Assembly (NCBI RefSeq): GCF_000373625.1
Contig: NZ_KB892000.1
Location: 89,013-153,012 of the forward strand
DNA: 64,000 bases
Source: Streptomyces sp. LaPpAH-108
Lineage (GTDB): Bacteria > Actinomycetota > Actinomycetes > Streptomycetales > Streptomycetaceae
Direction: 5' to 3'
The notes beneath the pieces were generated by a model. That model saw nothing but the letters and a program-made list of their open reading frames with translations. It was not told where the DNA came from and made no database searches. This document shows, piece by piece, positions 17,670-26,059 of the stretch (positions are counted from its first letter, which is position 1; each line of letters opens with the position of its first letter). A program made the position numbers and the translations under genes.

Positions 17670-19289
17670 ATGGACCTCATGCTTCCAGCACCGCAGGACC
17701 CGCATCCCGCGCCCCAGGTCGCCGTCGTCGTCATCGGGTACGACGACGCCTCCCATGTGGCCGACGCCGTGCGTTCGGCGCTCCGTCAGGGGCCCGCCGT
17801 CGGCGAGGTGATCGCCGTGGACGACTGCTCCACGGACGGCAGCGCCGAGCTGCTGGAGCGGCTGGCCGAGCACGATGCCCGGCTGCGGGTGGTGCGCCGG
17901 AGCGAGAACAGCGGCGGCTGCGGCACCCCGCGCAACACCGGGATCGACGCGGTGACACTGCCGTACGTGATGTTCCTGGACAGCGACGACGTGCTCCCCA
18001 CGGGCGCGGTGGACGCGCTGCTGCGGGCGGCCGTCGCGGCGGACGCCCAGGTGGCGTCGGGGCTGTGCGTGCGCCGGGAGCTGCCCTCGGGACGCGAGCA
18101 GCCGTGGCAGCCGACGCTCTACGCGGCGCCCGCCGTCCTCGCGCGCCCCGCCGACCGCCCCCGGCTGGTCGACGACACCCTGTGCGTCAACAAGCTGTAC
18201 CGGACCTCGTTCCTGCGTGAGCACAACATCCGCTTTCCCGAAGGACGCTTCCTCTACGAGGACTTCGTCTTCACCGCGCGGGTGCTGGCCGCCGCCCCGC
18301 GCGTCGCGCTCGTCCCCGACCGGGTCTACACCTGGAACGTGCGCCGCTCCGCCGACCGGCTCTCGCTCTCCCTGGACCGGGACGGCATCGACAACTGGCA
18401 CGCGCGCACCCGCGCCTGCGCCCAGGCCCACGAGATCCTGCTGAGCGCGGGCCAGAAGGTGCTGGCACGGGCCGCCCGGGTGAAGTTCCTCGACCATGAA
18501 CTGCGCATGTACCTCCGCGAGTTGCACCTGCGCAGCCCGGAGTACCGGCGGGCCTGGTGGGAGCACACCCGCGCCTTCCTCGGGCACTACGAGGCCGCGG
18601 ACTGGGAGCCGAACCCCGCCGCGCCGGGCCGACTGATCGGCCGGGTCGTCATGGCGTGCCCGGAGCCCGCCGAGCTGCCCCGGCTGCGGGAGCTGGCCGC
18701 GCGTCCGGCCCGTCTGCTGCCGCCGTACGCCCGCGCCTTCGACGGCACGCCGATCTGGTCGGCCGCGCTGCCGCAGGTGAGCCTGGCCCCGCTGCTGACC
18801 CGCCCGGCGAGCGGGCTCCCCGTCGCGGTGGACGCCGAACTCCTGGTCCGCATGCGCACGTCGAGGCTGCGGCTGCGCCTGCACGAGCTGTACGGCAGGG
18901 TCGCCGAGGCCGGGCCGCTGGCGGTGACCGTGGAGTGGCGCTTCCGCCCGACGGGCCGTACCGCGCGGCGCGTCACGATCCCCTTCGTGCCCACGGGCGC
19001 CGACCTGTGGACCGCCGAGACCCCGGTGGACCTCACCGCCCTGGGCGCGGGCGTCTGGGACCTCTGGCTGACCCTGCACTTCAAGGACGGCACCAGCCGC
19101 GAGGCCACCGCCCACGCCCGCCGCGACTCCCCGCAGCTGCGCCGCCGCGCGCTGCCCGACCCGCACCATCTGCTGCTCCTGGCCCACCCCTACGCCACCC
19201 ACTCCGGCGCCCTGGCGCTGCGCGTGGCCACGGGTCCGCTGGGGGCGGCGCGAGTGGCCAAGGGCAGGCTGCAGCGGATACTGCGCTGA
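17670..19289 (+). CDS. GT2 glycosyltransferase with C-terminal accessory domain
   Basis: A 539-aa protein with an N-terminal GT-A fold: VAVVVIGYDDASHVADAV, AVDDCSTDGS, ENSGGCGTPRNTGID, and metal-binding FLDSDDVLPTG near residue 110. The C-terminal third (about 380-530) is beta-rich, with SRLRLRLHELYG and TVEWRFRPTGR, and has no TagF motifs. It is clearly paralogous to the gene at 24277, which shares the whole architecture. ATG 17670 is the first good start after the preceding stop, though no strong ribosome site is seen. Probable function is addition of a sugar or sugar phosphate to a cell-wall polymer. Confidence 0.88.
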   Translation: MDLMLPAPQDPHPAPQVAVVVIGYDDASHVADAVRSALRQGPAVGEVIAVDDCSTDGSAELLERLAEHDARLRVVRRSENSGGCGTPRNTGIDAVTLPYVMFLDSDDVLPTGAVDALLRAAVAADAQVASGLCVRRELPSGREQPWQPTLYAAPAVLARPADRPRLVDDTLCVNKLYRTSFLREHNIRFPEGRFLYEDFVFTARVLAAAPRVALVPDRVYTWNVRRSADRLSLSLDRDGIDNWHARTRACAQAHEILLSAGQKVLARAARVKFLDHELRMYLRELHLRSPEYRRAWWEHTRAFLGHYEAADWEPNPAAPGRLIGRVVMACPEPAELPRLRELAARPARLLPPYARAFDGTPIWSAALPQVSLAPLLTRPASGLPVAVDAELLVRMRTSRLRLRLHELYGRVAEAGPLAVTVEWRFRPTGRTARRVTIPFVPTGADLWTAETPVDLTALGAGVWDLWLTLHFKDGTSREATAHARRDSPQLRRRALPDPHHLLLLAHPYATHSGALALRVATGPLGAARVAKGRLQRILR

Positions 19290-19329
19290 CCCCACGGCCC
19301 GTGCCGCGCCCGCCGCGCCCTCCGCGCCC

Positions 19330-19956
19330 TCAGAGCGCTTTGAGCGCCCCGGTCGTGGCGCGGGCCAGGTTCGCCAGATAGCTCTTGGGCGGCTTCGGCG
19401 TGCGGATGACCACCGCGCGCCAGTACAGGGGCCCGGAGATCAGGTCCAGGGCCAGGTCGGGGTCGATGCCGGAGCGGACCTCGCCGCGCTCCTCCGCCGC
19501 CGCGAGGATCCCGCTGGCGACGCTCTCCTGGCTGTCCCGCAGGGCCTTCTGGAAGGCGTCGGCCATCTCGGGCGTACGGGCCGCCTCGGCCTGGAGGTCG
19601 GGGATGATCTGCGAGACCACGGGGTGGCGCAGCGCGCGCGAGGTCACCTCGTACAGCAGGCGCAGGTCGCCCTCCAGGGTGCCGGTGTCCGGGACCGGCA
19701 GGCCGAGGACGGCCATCGCGGAGACCACGTCGAGCACCAGGTGCAGCTTGGAGCGCCAGCGCCGGTAGACGGCCGTCTTGCCGACCCCGGCCCGCCGGGC
19801 GATGCCCTCGATGGACATGCGCGCGTACCCGACGGCCGCCAGTTCCTCGAAGACGGCCGCGCGGATGGCCTCGGTCACGTCCTCCCGGAGCACCGCGGCC
19901 CCGGCCGGGGCCCGGCGGCGCGGGCGGGCCGGGGGCTGGTCGGCGTTGGTCGTCAT
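19330..19956 (-). CDS. TetR-family transcriptional regulator
   Basis: A 208-aa protein with an N-terminal TetR helix-turn-helix (YARMSIEGIARRAGVGKTAVYRRW, residues about 43-68) and a helical ligand-binding domain ending in LISGPLYWRAVV. It is transcribed away from the Wzm/Wzt-type exporter genes. The 190-bp gap holds two copies of a 24-bp imperfect palindrome, so it most likely represses itself and the exporter. The ligand is unknown, perhaps a polymer precursor. Confidence 0.93.
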   Translation of the reverse strand: MTTNADQPPARPRRRAPAGAAVLREDVTEAIRAAVFEELAAVGYARMSIEGIARRAGVGKTAVYRRWRSKLHLVLDVVSAMAVLGLPVPDTGTLEGDLRLLYEVTSRALRHPVVSQIIPDLQAEAARTPEMADAFQKALRDSQESVASGILAAAEERGEVRSGIDPDLALDLISGPLYWRAVVIRTPKPPKSYLANLARATTGALKAL

Positions 19957-19976
19957 GCGCCCAGCATAGGGCGCGA

Positions 19977-20048
19977 CGACGAAACGGTTGCGTTGCGACG
20001 TCGCTTGGCCCTACTCTCGCGTTGCGACGATACGGTCCCGTTCCGACG
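19977..20048. promoter_or_regulatory. Two 24-bp operator-like palindromes upstream of the TetR gene and exporter
   Basis: Copy 1 occupies 19977-20000: half-sites CGACGAAACGG and GCGTTGCGACG around TT. Copy 2 occupies 20025-20048: CGACGATACGG and CCGTTCCGACG around TC. In each, 8 of 11 arm positions are symmetric. Their centres are 48 bp apart. Placement between divergent regulator and transporter genes is the usual one for TetR autoregulation. Confidence 0.65.
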
Positions 20049-20149
20049 TAAGAGAACGTGAAGAGAAGCACAGGGAAACGCCGGGCGACGACCACCCCCG
20101 GCGCGGGCCGGGCGAGCGCACCCCCTCCCCCCGAGCGAAAGCAGCGGAT

Positions 20150-21067
20150 GTGAGCCAGGTTCTCGACACACCGCCCCCGACGCGGGCCCCGGCCGACGGC
20201 ACCGACCTCGCGGCCCTGGCCGCCCGGCACGGTCTCACGGTCAGCGGCGCCCGCCCCTCCGTCCCGGCCTATGTGCGGCAGCTGTGGGCCCGGCGCCACT
20301 TCATCACCGCGTTCGCCACCGCCAAGCTCACCGCCCAGTACAGCCAGGCGAAGCTCGGCCAGGTCTGGCAGGTGATGACCCCGCTGCTGAACGCGGCGGT
20401 CTACTACTTCATCTTCGGCGTGCTGCTCGGCACCAAGCACGGCGTTCCGGACTACATCCCGTTCCTGGTCACCGGCGTGTTCGTGTGGACGTTCACGCAA
20501 AGCTCGATCATGGCGGGCACCCGGGCCATCGCGGGCAACCTCGGCCTGGTCCGCGCCCTGCACTTCCCGCGCGCCGCGCTGCCGATCTCGTTCTGCCTCC
20601 AGCAGCTCCAGCAGCTGCTGTTCTCCATGGCCGCGCTGGTCGTCATCCTGCTCTGCGCGGGCGTGCCGGTCTCGCTGTCCTGGCTGCTGGCGATCCCCGC
20701 GCTGTGCCTGCAGTTCACGTTCAACGCGGGCGTGGCGATGGTCATGGCCCGGCTCGGCGCCAAGACCCCGGACATCGCCCAGCTGATGCCGTTCGTGCTG
20801 CGCACCTGGATGTACGTCTCCGGTGTGATGTGGAGCATCAGCAAGCTCACCGAGAACAAGGGCCTGCCGCACCCGGTCGTCGTCATGCTGGAGACCAACC
20901 CGTCCGCCGTCTACATCGACCTCATGCGGTTCGCGCTGATCGACAGCTTCCACGCGAGCCAGCTCCCGCCGCACGTGTGGGCGGCGGCGACCGGCTGGGC
21001 CGCCCTCGCCGGGATCGGCGGCTTCATCTACTTCTGGAAGGCTGAGGAGACCTACGGCCGTGGCTGA
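20150..21067 (+). CDS. Polysaccharide / teichoic acid ABC exporter permease (Wzm/TagG-like)
   Basis: About 305 aa with a soluble N-terminus and six membrane segments. ARRHFITAFATAKLTAQYSQAKLGQVWQVMTPLLNAAVYYFIFGVLLG is the signature start of ABC-2 type exporters for O-antigens and teichoic acids (given here only for orientation of the segment around residues 45-92). The start is a GTG at 20150 after GCGGAT. The gene overlaps the ATPase gene by 8 bp, so the two proteins form one exporter that flips lipid-linked polymer outward. Confidence 0.92.
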   Translation: MSQVLDTPPPTRAPADGTDLAALAARHGLTVSGARPSVPAYVRQLWARRHFITAFATAKLTAQYSQAKLGQVWQVMTPLLNAAVYYFIFGVLLGTKHGVPDYIPFLVTGVFVWTFTQSSIMAGTRAIAGNLGLVRALHFPRAALPISFCLQQLQQLLFSMAALVVILLCAGVPVSLSWLLAIPALCLQFTFNAGVAMVMARLGAKTPDIAQLMPFVLRTWMYVSGVMWSISKLTENKGLPHPVVVMLETNPSAVYIDLMRFALIDSFHASQLPPHVWAAATGWAALAGIGGFIYFWKAEETYGRG

Positions 21068-21953
21068 GCAGACCGTCGCGCACGAGCGGACCCCCGCGCA
21101 CAGCGAGCAGATCCCCACCGTCGTCGCCGACCGGGTGGACATCGTCTACCGGGTCAACGGCACCGGCGCGGGCCGTGGTTCGGCCACCGCCGCCCTCAAC
21201 CGCATCCTGCGCCGCAAGCAGGCCGAGAAGGCCGCCGGGGTGCGCCGGGTCCACGCGGTGAAGAAGGTGTCCTTCGTCGCATACAAGGGCGAGGCCATCG
21301 GCCTGATCGGCACCAACGGCTCCGGCAAGTCCACGCTGCTCAAGGCGGTCGCGGGCCTGCTCCCGGTGGAGAGCGGCCACATCTATACCGGCGGCCAGCC
21401 CTCTCTGCTCGGCGTCAACGCGGCCCTGATGAACGACCTGACCGGTGAGCGCAACGTCCATCTCGGCGGTCTCGCGATGGGCATGTCGCGCGAGCAGATC
21501 CGGGAGCGCTACCAGGACATCGTCGACTTCTCCGGGATCAACGAGAAGGGCGACTTCATCACGCTCCCGATGCGGACGTACTCCTCCGGCATGGCCGCGC
21601 GGCTGCGCTTCTCCATCGCCGCCGCCAAGGACCACGACGTGCTGCTGATCGACGAGGCGCTGGCCACCGGCGACCGCTCCTTCCAGAAGCGCTCCGAGGC
21701 CCGCATCCGCGAGCTGCGCAAGCACGCGGGCACGGTCTTCCTGGTCAGCCACAACAACAAGTCCATCCGTGACACCTGCGAACGGGTGCTCTGGCTGGAA
21801 CGCGGCGAGTTGCGTAGGGACGGGCCCACCGAGGAGGTACTCAAGGAGTACGAGGCCTTCACCGGTGACAAGGGCGACAAGAAGGCGAAGAAGCCCGCGG
21901 CCAAGGCCGCCGCGGCGAAACCACAGGGGCCGGAAAGCCGTCTTCCGGGGTAA
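21060..21953 (+). CDS. Polysaccharide / teichoic acid ABC exporter ATPase (Wzt/TagH-like)
   Basis: A 297-aa ATPase. Walker A is GTNGSGKST (residues 84-92), the signature is YSSGMAARLRFSIA, and Walker B is LLIDEALATGD; this wording is typical of Wzt/TagH rather than drug exporters. The C-terminus is a short Lys/Ala-rich tail without the carbohydrate-binding domain of some Wzt proteins, so no chain-terminus recognition is expected. GTG 21060 has GAGGAG upstream. It forms an operon with the permease. The following TagF-like gene is separated by about 120 bp with an inverted repeat. Confidence 0.93.
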   Translation: MAEQTVAHERTPAHSEQIPTVVADRVDIVYRVNGTGAGRGSATAALNRILRRKQAEKAAGVRRVHAVKKVSFVAYKGEAIGLIGTNGSGKSTLLKAVAGLLPVESGHIYTGGQPSLLGVNAALMNDLTGERNVHLGGLAMGMSREQIRERYQDIVDFSGINEKGDFITLPMRTYSSGMAARLRFSIAAAKDHDVLLIDEALATGDRSFQKRSEARIRELRKHAGTVFLVSHNNKSIRDTCERVLWLERGELRRDGPTEEVLKEYEAFTGDKGDKKAKKPAAKAAAAKPQGPESRLPG

Positions 21954-22000
21954 GAGGGGGTGAAGGCCTCGCGCCTTTGTTGACCCCGGTCGCGATTATC

Positions 22001-22036
22001 CCTTTCATCGCTCTAATGACAGTATGTTATGAAAGG
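22001..22036. promoter_or_regulatory. Inverted repeat upstream of the second TagF-like operon
   Basis: Perfect 8-bp arms CCTTTCAT (22001-22008) and ATGAAAGG (22029-22036) flank an AT-rich 20-base centre. The ATG start of the next gene lies 40 bases on. It could be an operator or the stem of a 5' leader; no family assignment is possible. Confidence 0.4.
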
Positions 22037-22075
22037 TGCCCTCTCTGAGACGACGAGCCGAAGGAGTCCTCCGCG

Positions 22076-24280
22076 ATGCCTCACCTCAGCCTGATCGTCT
22101 ACGGGCCGAACACCCAGGGGCATCTGACGGAGCTGCTCGACTCGCTGACGGCCCACCCGCTCCCGGACACCGAGGTGATCGTCGCCGCCGTCGGTGACTG
22201 GGCGCGGGAGACCGCCGAGGGCCACACCCCGGAGACGGTCACCGTGCCGCTGCCCGAGGGCACCGACGACGCGGCGGCCCGGGCGGCGGGGGCCGCGCGG
22301 GCCCGGGGCCGCTGGCTGCACTTCGTGCACGCCAAGGACGGCGTACCGGCCGGAGCACCCCGGCTGGTCGCCGAGCGCACCGCCGAACTCGACCGGAACG
22401 ACGAGCAGGCGGACGTCCTGCTCCTCGACCACCTCACCACCACCTGGCGCACCACCGGCGCCCCCTCCCGCGACGGCCGCGTCCTGGCCGCCGCCGGACG
22501 GTCCGTCCTCGCCCTGGACGAGAACCCGGCCCTGCTGCGCCTGGCCCCCCTGCTCGGCACCCGCGTGCTCACCGCCGATTTCTGGCGGGCCCACGAGGAC
22601 GACCTCGGCGCCGGTGACGAGGCCCGGGTCGCCCAGACGGCCCTGCTCCGCGCGCGCCGCGTCGCCTGCCTCGACCAGGTGGCGTACGAGAACCGGGAGC
22701 TGCGCCCGGAGAGCCTGCCCCCGCTCGCCCCCGAGTCCCGGCTCGCGCTGATCGACCGCTACGAGGCGCTGCTCCCGCTCACCGAGGGCCGCCGCGCCGC
22801 CCGCGCGGTGCTCTACGACCTGATGGTCCGTGACCTGCTACGCACCTTCGCCCGCGAGGACATGCCCGAGCCCGTCGCGCGCGCCTTCTTCGCCCGCGCC
22901 TCCCGGGCCGCCGTCCGCTGGCGCCCCGAGGGCCATGCGCGCCCGGGCGGCCTGGAGGGCGTACGGCACACGCTGCTCGAAGAGGGCGCCTACACCCGCT
23001 ACCGCGCCTTCCAGGCCGCCAACCGCACCCGCCGCGCCGCCAAGAAGGCCGTCCGCGCCCGCAAGCGCCAGGCCGGAGCCAAGCTCCGCGACCACTACTA
23101 CCGCAGGGCGCTGGCCCGCCCGGTCGACCCCGGCCTGGCCGTCTTCTCGGCCTACTGGGACCGGGGCGTGGCCTGCAACCCGGCCGCCATCGCCGCCAAG
23201 CTCGCCGAACTCGCCCCGCACATCCGCCCGGTGTGGGTGGTGAGCAAGGAGAACGAGGCCCTGCTGCCCGCGGGCACCGACCACGTCGTCCCCGGCACCC
23301 GCCGCTACTGGGAGACGCTGGCCACCGCCACATACCTGGTCAACAACGTCAACTTCCCCAACGCCGTGGTCAAACGCCCCGACGCGATCCACCTCCAGAC
23401 CCACCACGGCACCCCGCTCAAGCGCATGGGCCTGGACCAGCGCGACCACCCGGCCGCCGCCCAGGGCCTGGACTTCGCCGCCCTGCTGTCCCGCATCGAC
23501 AAGTGGGACTACAGCGTCAGCGCCAACAGCCACACCACCCGCATGTGGGAGCGCGCCTACCCGGCCCGCTACATCTCGCTGGACCACGGCTATCCGCGCA
23601 ACGACGTCTTCTACACCGCCACCGCCGCCGATGTGCGCGCCGCCCGCGAACGCCTCGGCATCCCGCCCGGCCGCACCGCCGTCCTCTACGCGCCCACCCA
23701 CCGCGACTACGAGGCCGGGTTCACCCCCCGCCTCGATCTGGCCACCCTGGCCGACCGGCTCGGCGAGGACACCGTCCTGCTGGTGCGCGCCCACTACTTC
23801 TACGGCGGCGCCGCCTCCCCGCTCAGCGGCCTGCGCCGCTCCGGGCGCATCATCGACGTCTCCTCCTACGACCCGGTCGAGGAGCTGTGCCTGGCGGCAG
23901 ACGCGCTGGTCACGGACTACTCGTCGATCATGTTCGACTACGCCAACCTGGACCGCCCGATCGTCGTCTACGCCGACGACTGGGAGACCTACCGCACCAC
24001 GCGCGGCGTCTACTTCGACCTGATGGCCGAGGCGCCGGGGCACGTCGCCCGCACCCAGGAGGAGCTGACCGAGATCCTCACCTCGGGCGCCTGGCGCGAC
24101 GAGAACGCGGCCAAGGCACGGACCGCCTTCCGGCGCCGGTTCTGCGAGTTCGACGACGGCCGCGCCGCCGAGCGGGTCGTGCGCCGGGTGTTCCTCGGGG
24201 AGCCCGAGGAGGCGCTGCCACCCGTGCTCCCGCCGGAGGAACGCACGCCCGCACCGACCCCCGAGGAGGCCCAGGGATGA
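22076..24280 (+). CDS. CDP-glycerol:polyol transferase (TagF-like) with degenerate GT2 domain
   Basis: A 734-aa protein of the same two-domain plan as the genes at 6870-13603 but with the opposite pattern of decay. The N-terminal GT-A half has lost its metal-binding DxD: the equivalent string reads HFVHAKDGVP. The C-terminal TagF half is intact: THHGTPLKRMG near residue 441, LYAPTHRDY near 540, VTDYSSIMFDYANLDRPIV near 611. It is expected to polymerise or prime a polyol-phosphate chain. ATG 22076 follows GGAGTCCTCCGCG. Its stop overlaps the next start (ATGA), so the two enzymes are made together. Confidence 0.9.
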   Translation: MPHLSLIVYGPNTQGHLTELLDSLTAHPLPDTEVIVAAVGDWARETAEGHTPETVTVPLPEGTDDAAARAAGAARARGRWLHFVHAKDGVPAGAPRLVAERTAELDRNDEQADVLLLDHLTTTWRTTGAPSRDGRVLAAAGRSVLALDENPALLRLAPLLGTRVLTADFWRAHEDDLGAGDEARVAQTALLRARRVACLDQVAYENRELRPESLPPLAPESRLALIDRYEALLPLTEGRRAARAVLYDLMVRDLLRTFAREDMPEPVARAFFARASRAAVRWRPEGHARPGGLEGVRHTLLEEGAYTRYRAFQAANRTRRAAKKAVRARKRQAGAKLRDHYYRRALARPVDPGLAVFSAYWDRGVACNPAAIAAKLAELAPHIRPVWVVSKENEALLPAGTDHVVPGTRRYWETLATATYLVNNVNFPNAVVKRPDAIHLQTHHGTPLKRMGLDQRDHPAAAQGLDFAALLSRIDKWDYSVSANSHTTRMWERAYPARYISLDHGYPRNDVFYTATAADVRAARERLGIPPGRTAVLYAPTHRDYEAGFTPRLDLATLADRLGEDTVLLVRAHYFYGGAASPLSGLRRSGRIIDVSSYDPVEELCLAADALVTDYSSIMFDYANLDRPIVVYADDWETYRTTRGVYFDLMAEAPGHVARTQEELTEILTSGAWRDENAAKARTAFRRRFCEFDDGRAAERVVRRVFLGEPEEALPPVLPPEERTPAPTPEEAQG

Positions 24281-25935
24281 CGACTCCCGATGTCACGGTC
24301 ACCGTCATCAGCTACAACGACGCGGCCCGGCTGCCCCGCGCGGTGGCCTCCCTGCGCGCCCAGACCCACCAGAACATCGAGATCGTCATCAGCGACGACC
24401 ACTCCACCGACGACACCCCCGAGGTGGCCCGGCGGCTCGCGGCCGAGGACCCCCGCATCCGCTGTCTGCGGCTGCCCGAGAACAGCGGCGGGTGCAGCGC
24501 CCCGCGCAACCGGGCCATCGAGATCGCCCGCGCCCCGTATCTGATGTTCCTCGACAGCGACGACGAACTCCCGCCCCGCGCGGTCGAGTCGCTGCTCGCC
24601 GCGCACCGCGAGCGCGAGGTCGACTTCACCATGGGCGCGGTGACCCGGGTCCGCGTGGACAGCGGCCGGCGCAGCACCTGGATGCCGCATCTGGTGGGCG
24701 AGCGCCGCACCCTGGACGGCATCGCCGCCGACCCCCGGCTCTTCTTCGAGCACCTGTCGACCAGCAAGATGTACGCCCGCGCCTTCCTGGACCGGCACGA
24801 ACTGCGCTTCCCCGAGGGCATCCACTACGAGGACCAGCTCTTCTCCGCGCAGGCGTACTGCCTGGCCGAGGCGTTCACGATCATCCCGGACCCGGTCTAC
24901 ACCTGGTACATCGAGCCGTACGCCGCCGCCGCCTCCGCCTCCATCTCCAACCAGCGGCACAAGATCTCCAACGTGGCCGACCGGGTGCACGTCCAGCGCC
25001 TGATCGACGACTTCCTGGTGGAGAGCGGGCACGCGGGGCTGCGCGAGGACAAGGACTACAAGTTCCTCAAGCACGACTTCCGGATGTACGCGGGCGACCT
25101 GCCCTACCGGGACACCGCGTGGCTGTCCGCGTTCGCGGAGATCATGAACCCGTACCTGGACAGCCTCGCCGACGGCGCCTTCGTACGGCTCCCCCGGCCC
25201 GAGCGGGTCGTCCTGGAGCTGCTGCGCGAGGGGCGCCTGGACGACCTGCGGCTCGCCGCGCGCGGCCTGGGCCAGCCGGTGGCGCCGAGGGAGGTCACCG
25301 CCGACCACGCGGGCACCTACTGGGGCAGTGCGGTGCCGTCCTCCGCGCGGGGGCGGCGCGAGCTGGACGTGTCCGACCTGGAGCTGGAGACCCGGCCCTT
25401 CTCCAGCGCGTACTTCCGCCACGAGATCACCGAGCTGACACCGGGGCCCGGCGCGACGCTCACCCTCACCGTGCGGACCTACGACCCCGGGCTGCGGCTG
25501 CCCGTCGGGCCGCAGCGGGCGGGGCTGCTGCTGACGCCGGGCAAGCGGCGGATGACGGTGCCGTTCCGGCTCGACCCGGTGCGGCCCGGTCTTTTCGAGG
25601 GGCGGGTGCGGGTGGATCTGAGCGAGGCTCGGCTGCCGGTGCAGGGGTTCGCGGGGATGCGGCATCCGCTGGTGCGGCTGCAGCAGCAGGGGCTGTCCAA
25701 CGGGGGGCTGCTGCTGGCTCCGCTGTCTTTTCCCTCGTTGACGGCTCGGGTGGAGTACCGGTCGGGTGCGGCGCCACATGAGGTCGTGGTGGAGCCGGAG
25801 GGGCGGGGGGCGGGGCGGTTGCAGGTGCGGTGGCGTCCGGTGGGGGCGGCGTTGCTGCTGCGGCGGGTGGTGCGGCGGGTTGATCATCCTCGGGTTCGGG
25901 GGGCGGCGCGGCTTGTGTCGAGTGTGTTGCGGTAG
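24277..25935 (+). CDS. GT2 glycosyltransferase with C-terminal accessory domain
   Basis: A 552-aa enzyme with an intact GT-A domain: VTVTVISYNDAARLPRAV, SDDHSTDDT, ENSGGCSAPRNRAIE, FLDSDDELPPRAV near residue 95. The C-terminal part (about 370-550) resembles that of the gene at 17670, so the two are paralogs. It is translationally coupled to the TagF-like gene upstream (ATGA overlap). It probably decorates or initiates the same polymer. Codon use becomes less biased toward C in the last 250 bases (many GGG/GTG), but the frame stays open to the stop at 25935. Confidence 0.9.
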   Translation: MTTPDVTVTVISYNDAARLPRAVASLRAQTHQNIEIVISDDHSTDDTPEVARRLAAEDPRIRCLRLPENSGGCSAPRNRAIEIARAPYLMFLDSDDELPPRAVESLLAAHREREVDFTMGAVTRVRVDSGRRSTWMPHLVGERRTLDGIAADPRLFFEHLSTSKMYARAFLDRHELRFPEGIHYEDQLFSAQAYCLAEAFTIIPDPVYTWYIEPYAAAASASISNQRHKISNVADRVHVQRLIDDFLVESGHAGLREDKDYKFLKHDFRMYAGDLPYRDTAWLSAFAEIMNPYLDSLADGAFVRLPRPERVVLELLREGRLDDLRLAARGLGQPVAPREVTADHAGTYWGSAVPSSARGRRELDVSDLELETRPFSSAYFRHEITELTPGPGATLTLTVRTYDPGLRLPVGPQRAGLLLTPGKRRMTVPFRLDPVRPGLFEGRVRVDLSEARLPVQGFAGMRHPLVRLQQQGLSNGGLLLAPLSFPSLTARVEYRSGAAPHEVVVEPEGRGAGRLQVRWRPVGAALLLRRVVRRVDHPRVRGAARLVSSVLR

Positions 25936-26059
25936 TTCTCGGGGCGCGGGGTACGTTGTCGGGTGCGGGTGCGTTGTGGCCGTTCGCGCAGTTCCCCGCG
26001 CCCCTGGGGAGTTGCCCCTCGGCCCCTTCAAAGGCACCCTCAGCACCCTCAAAAACTCC

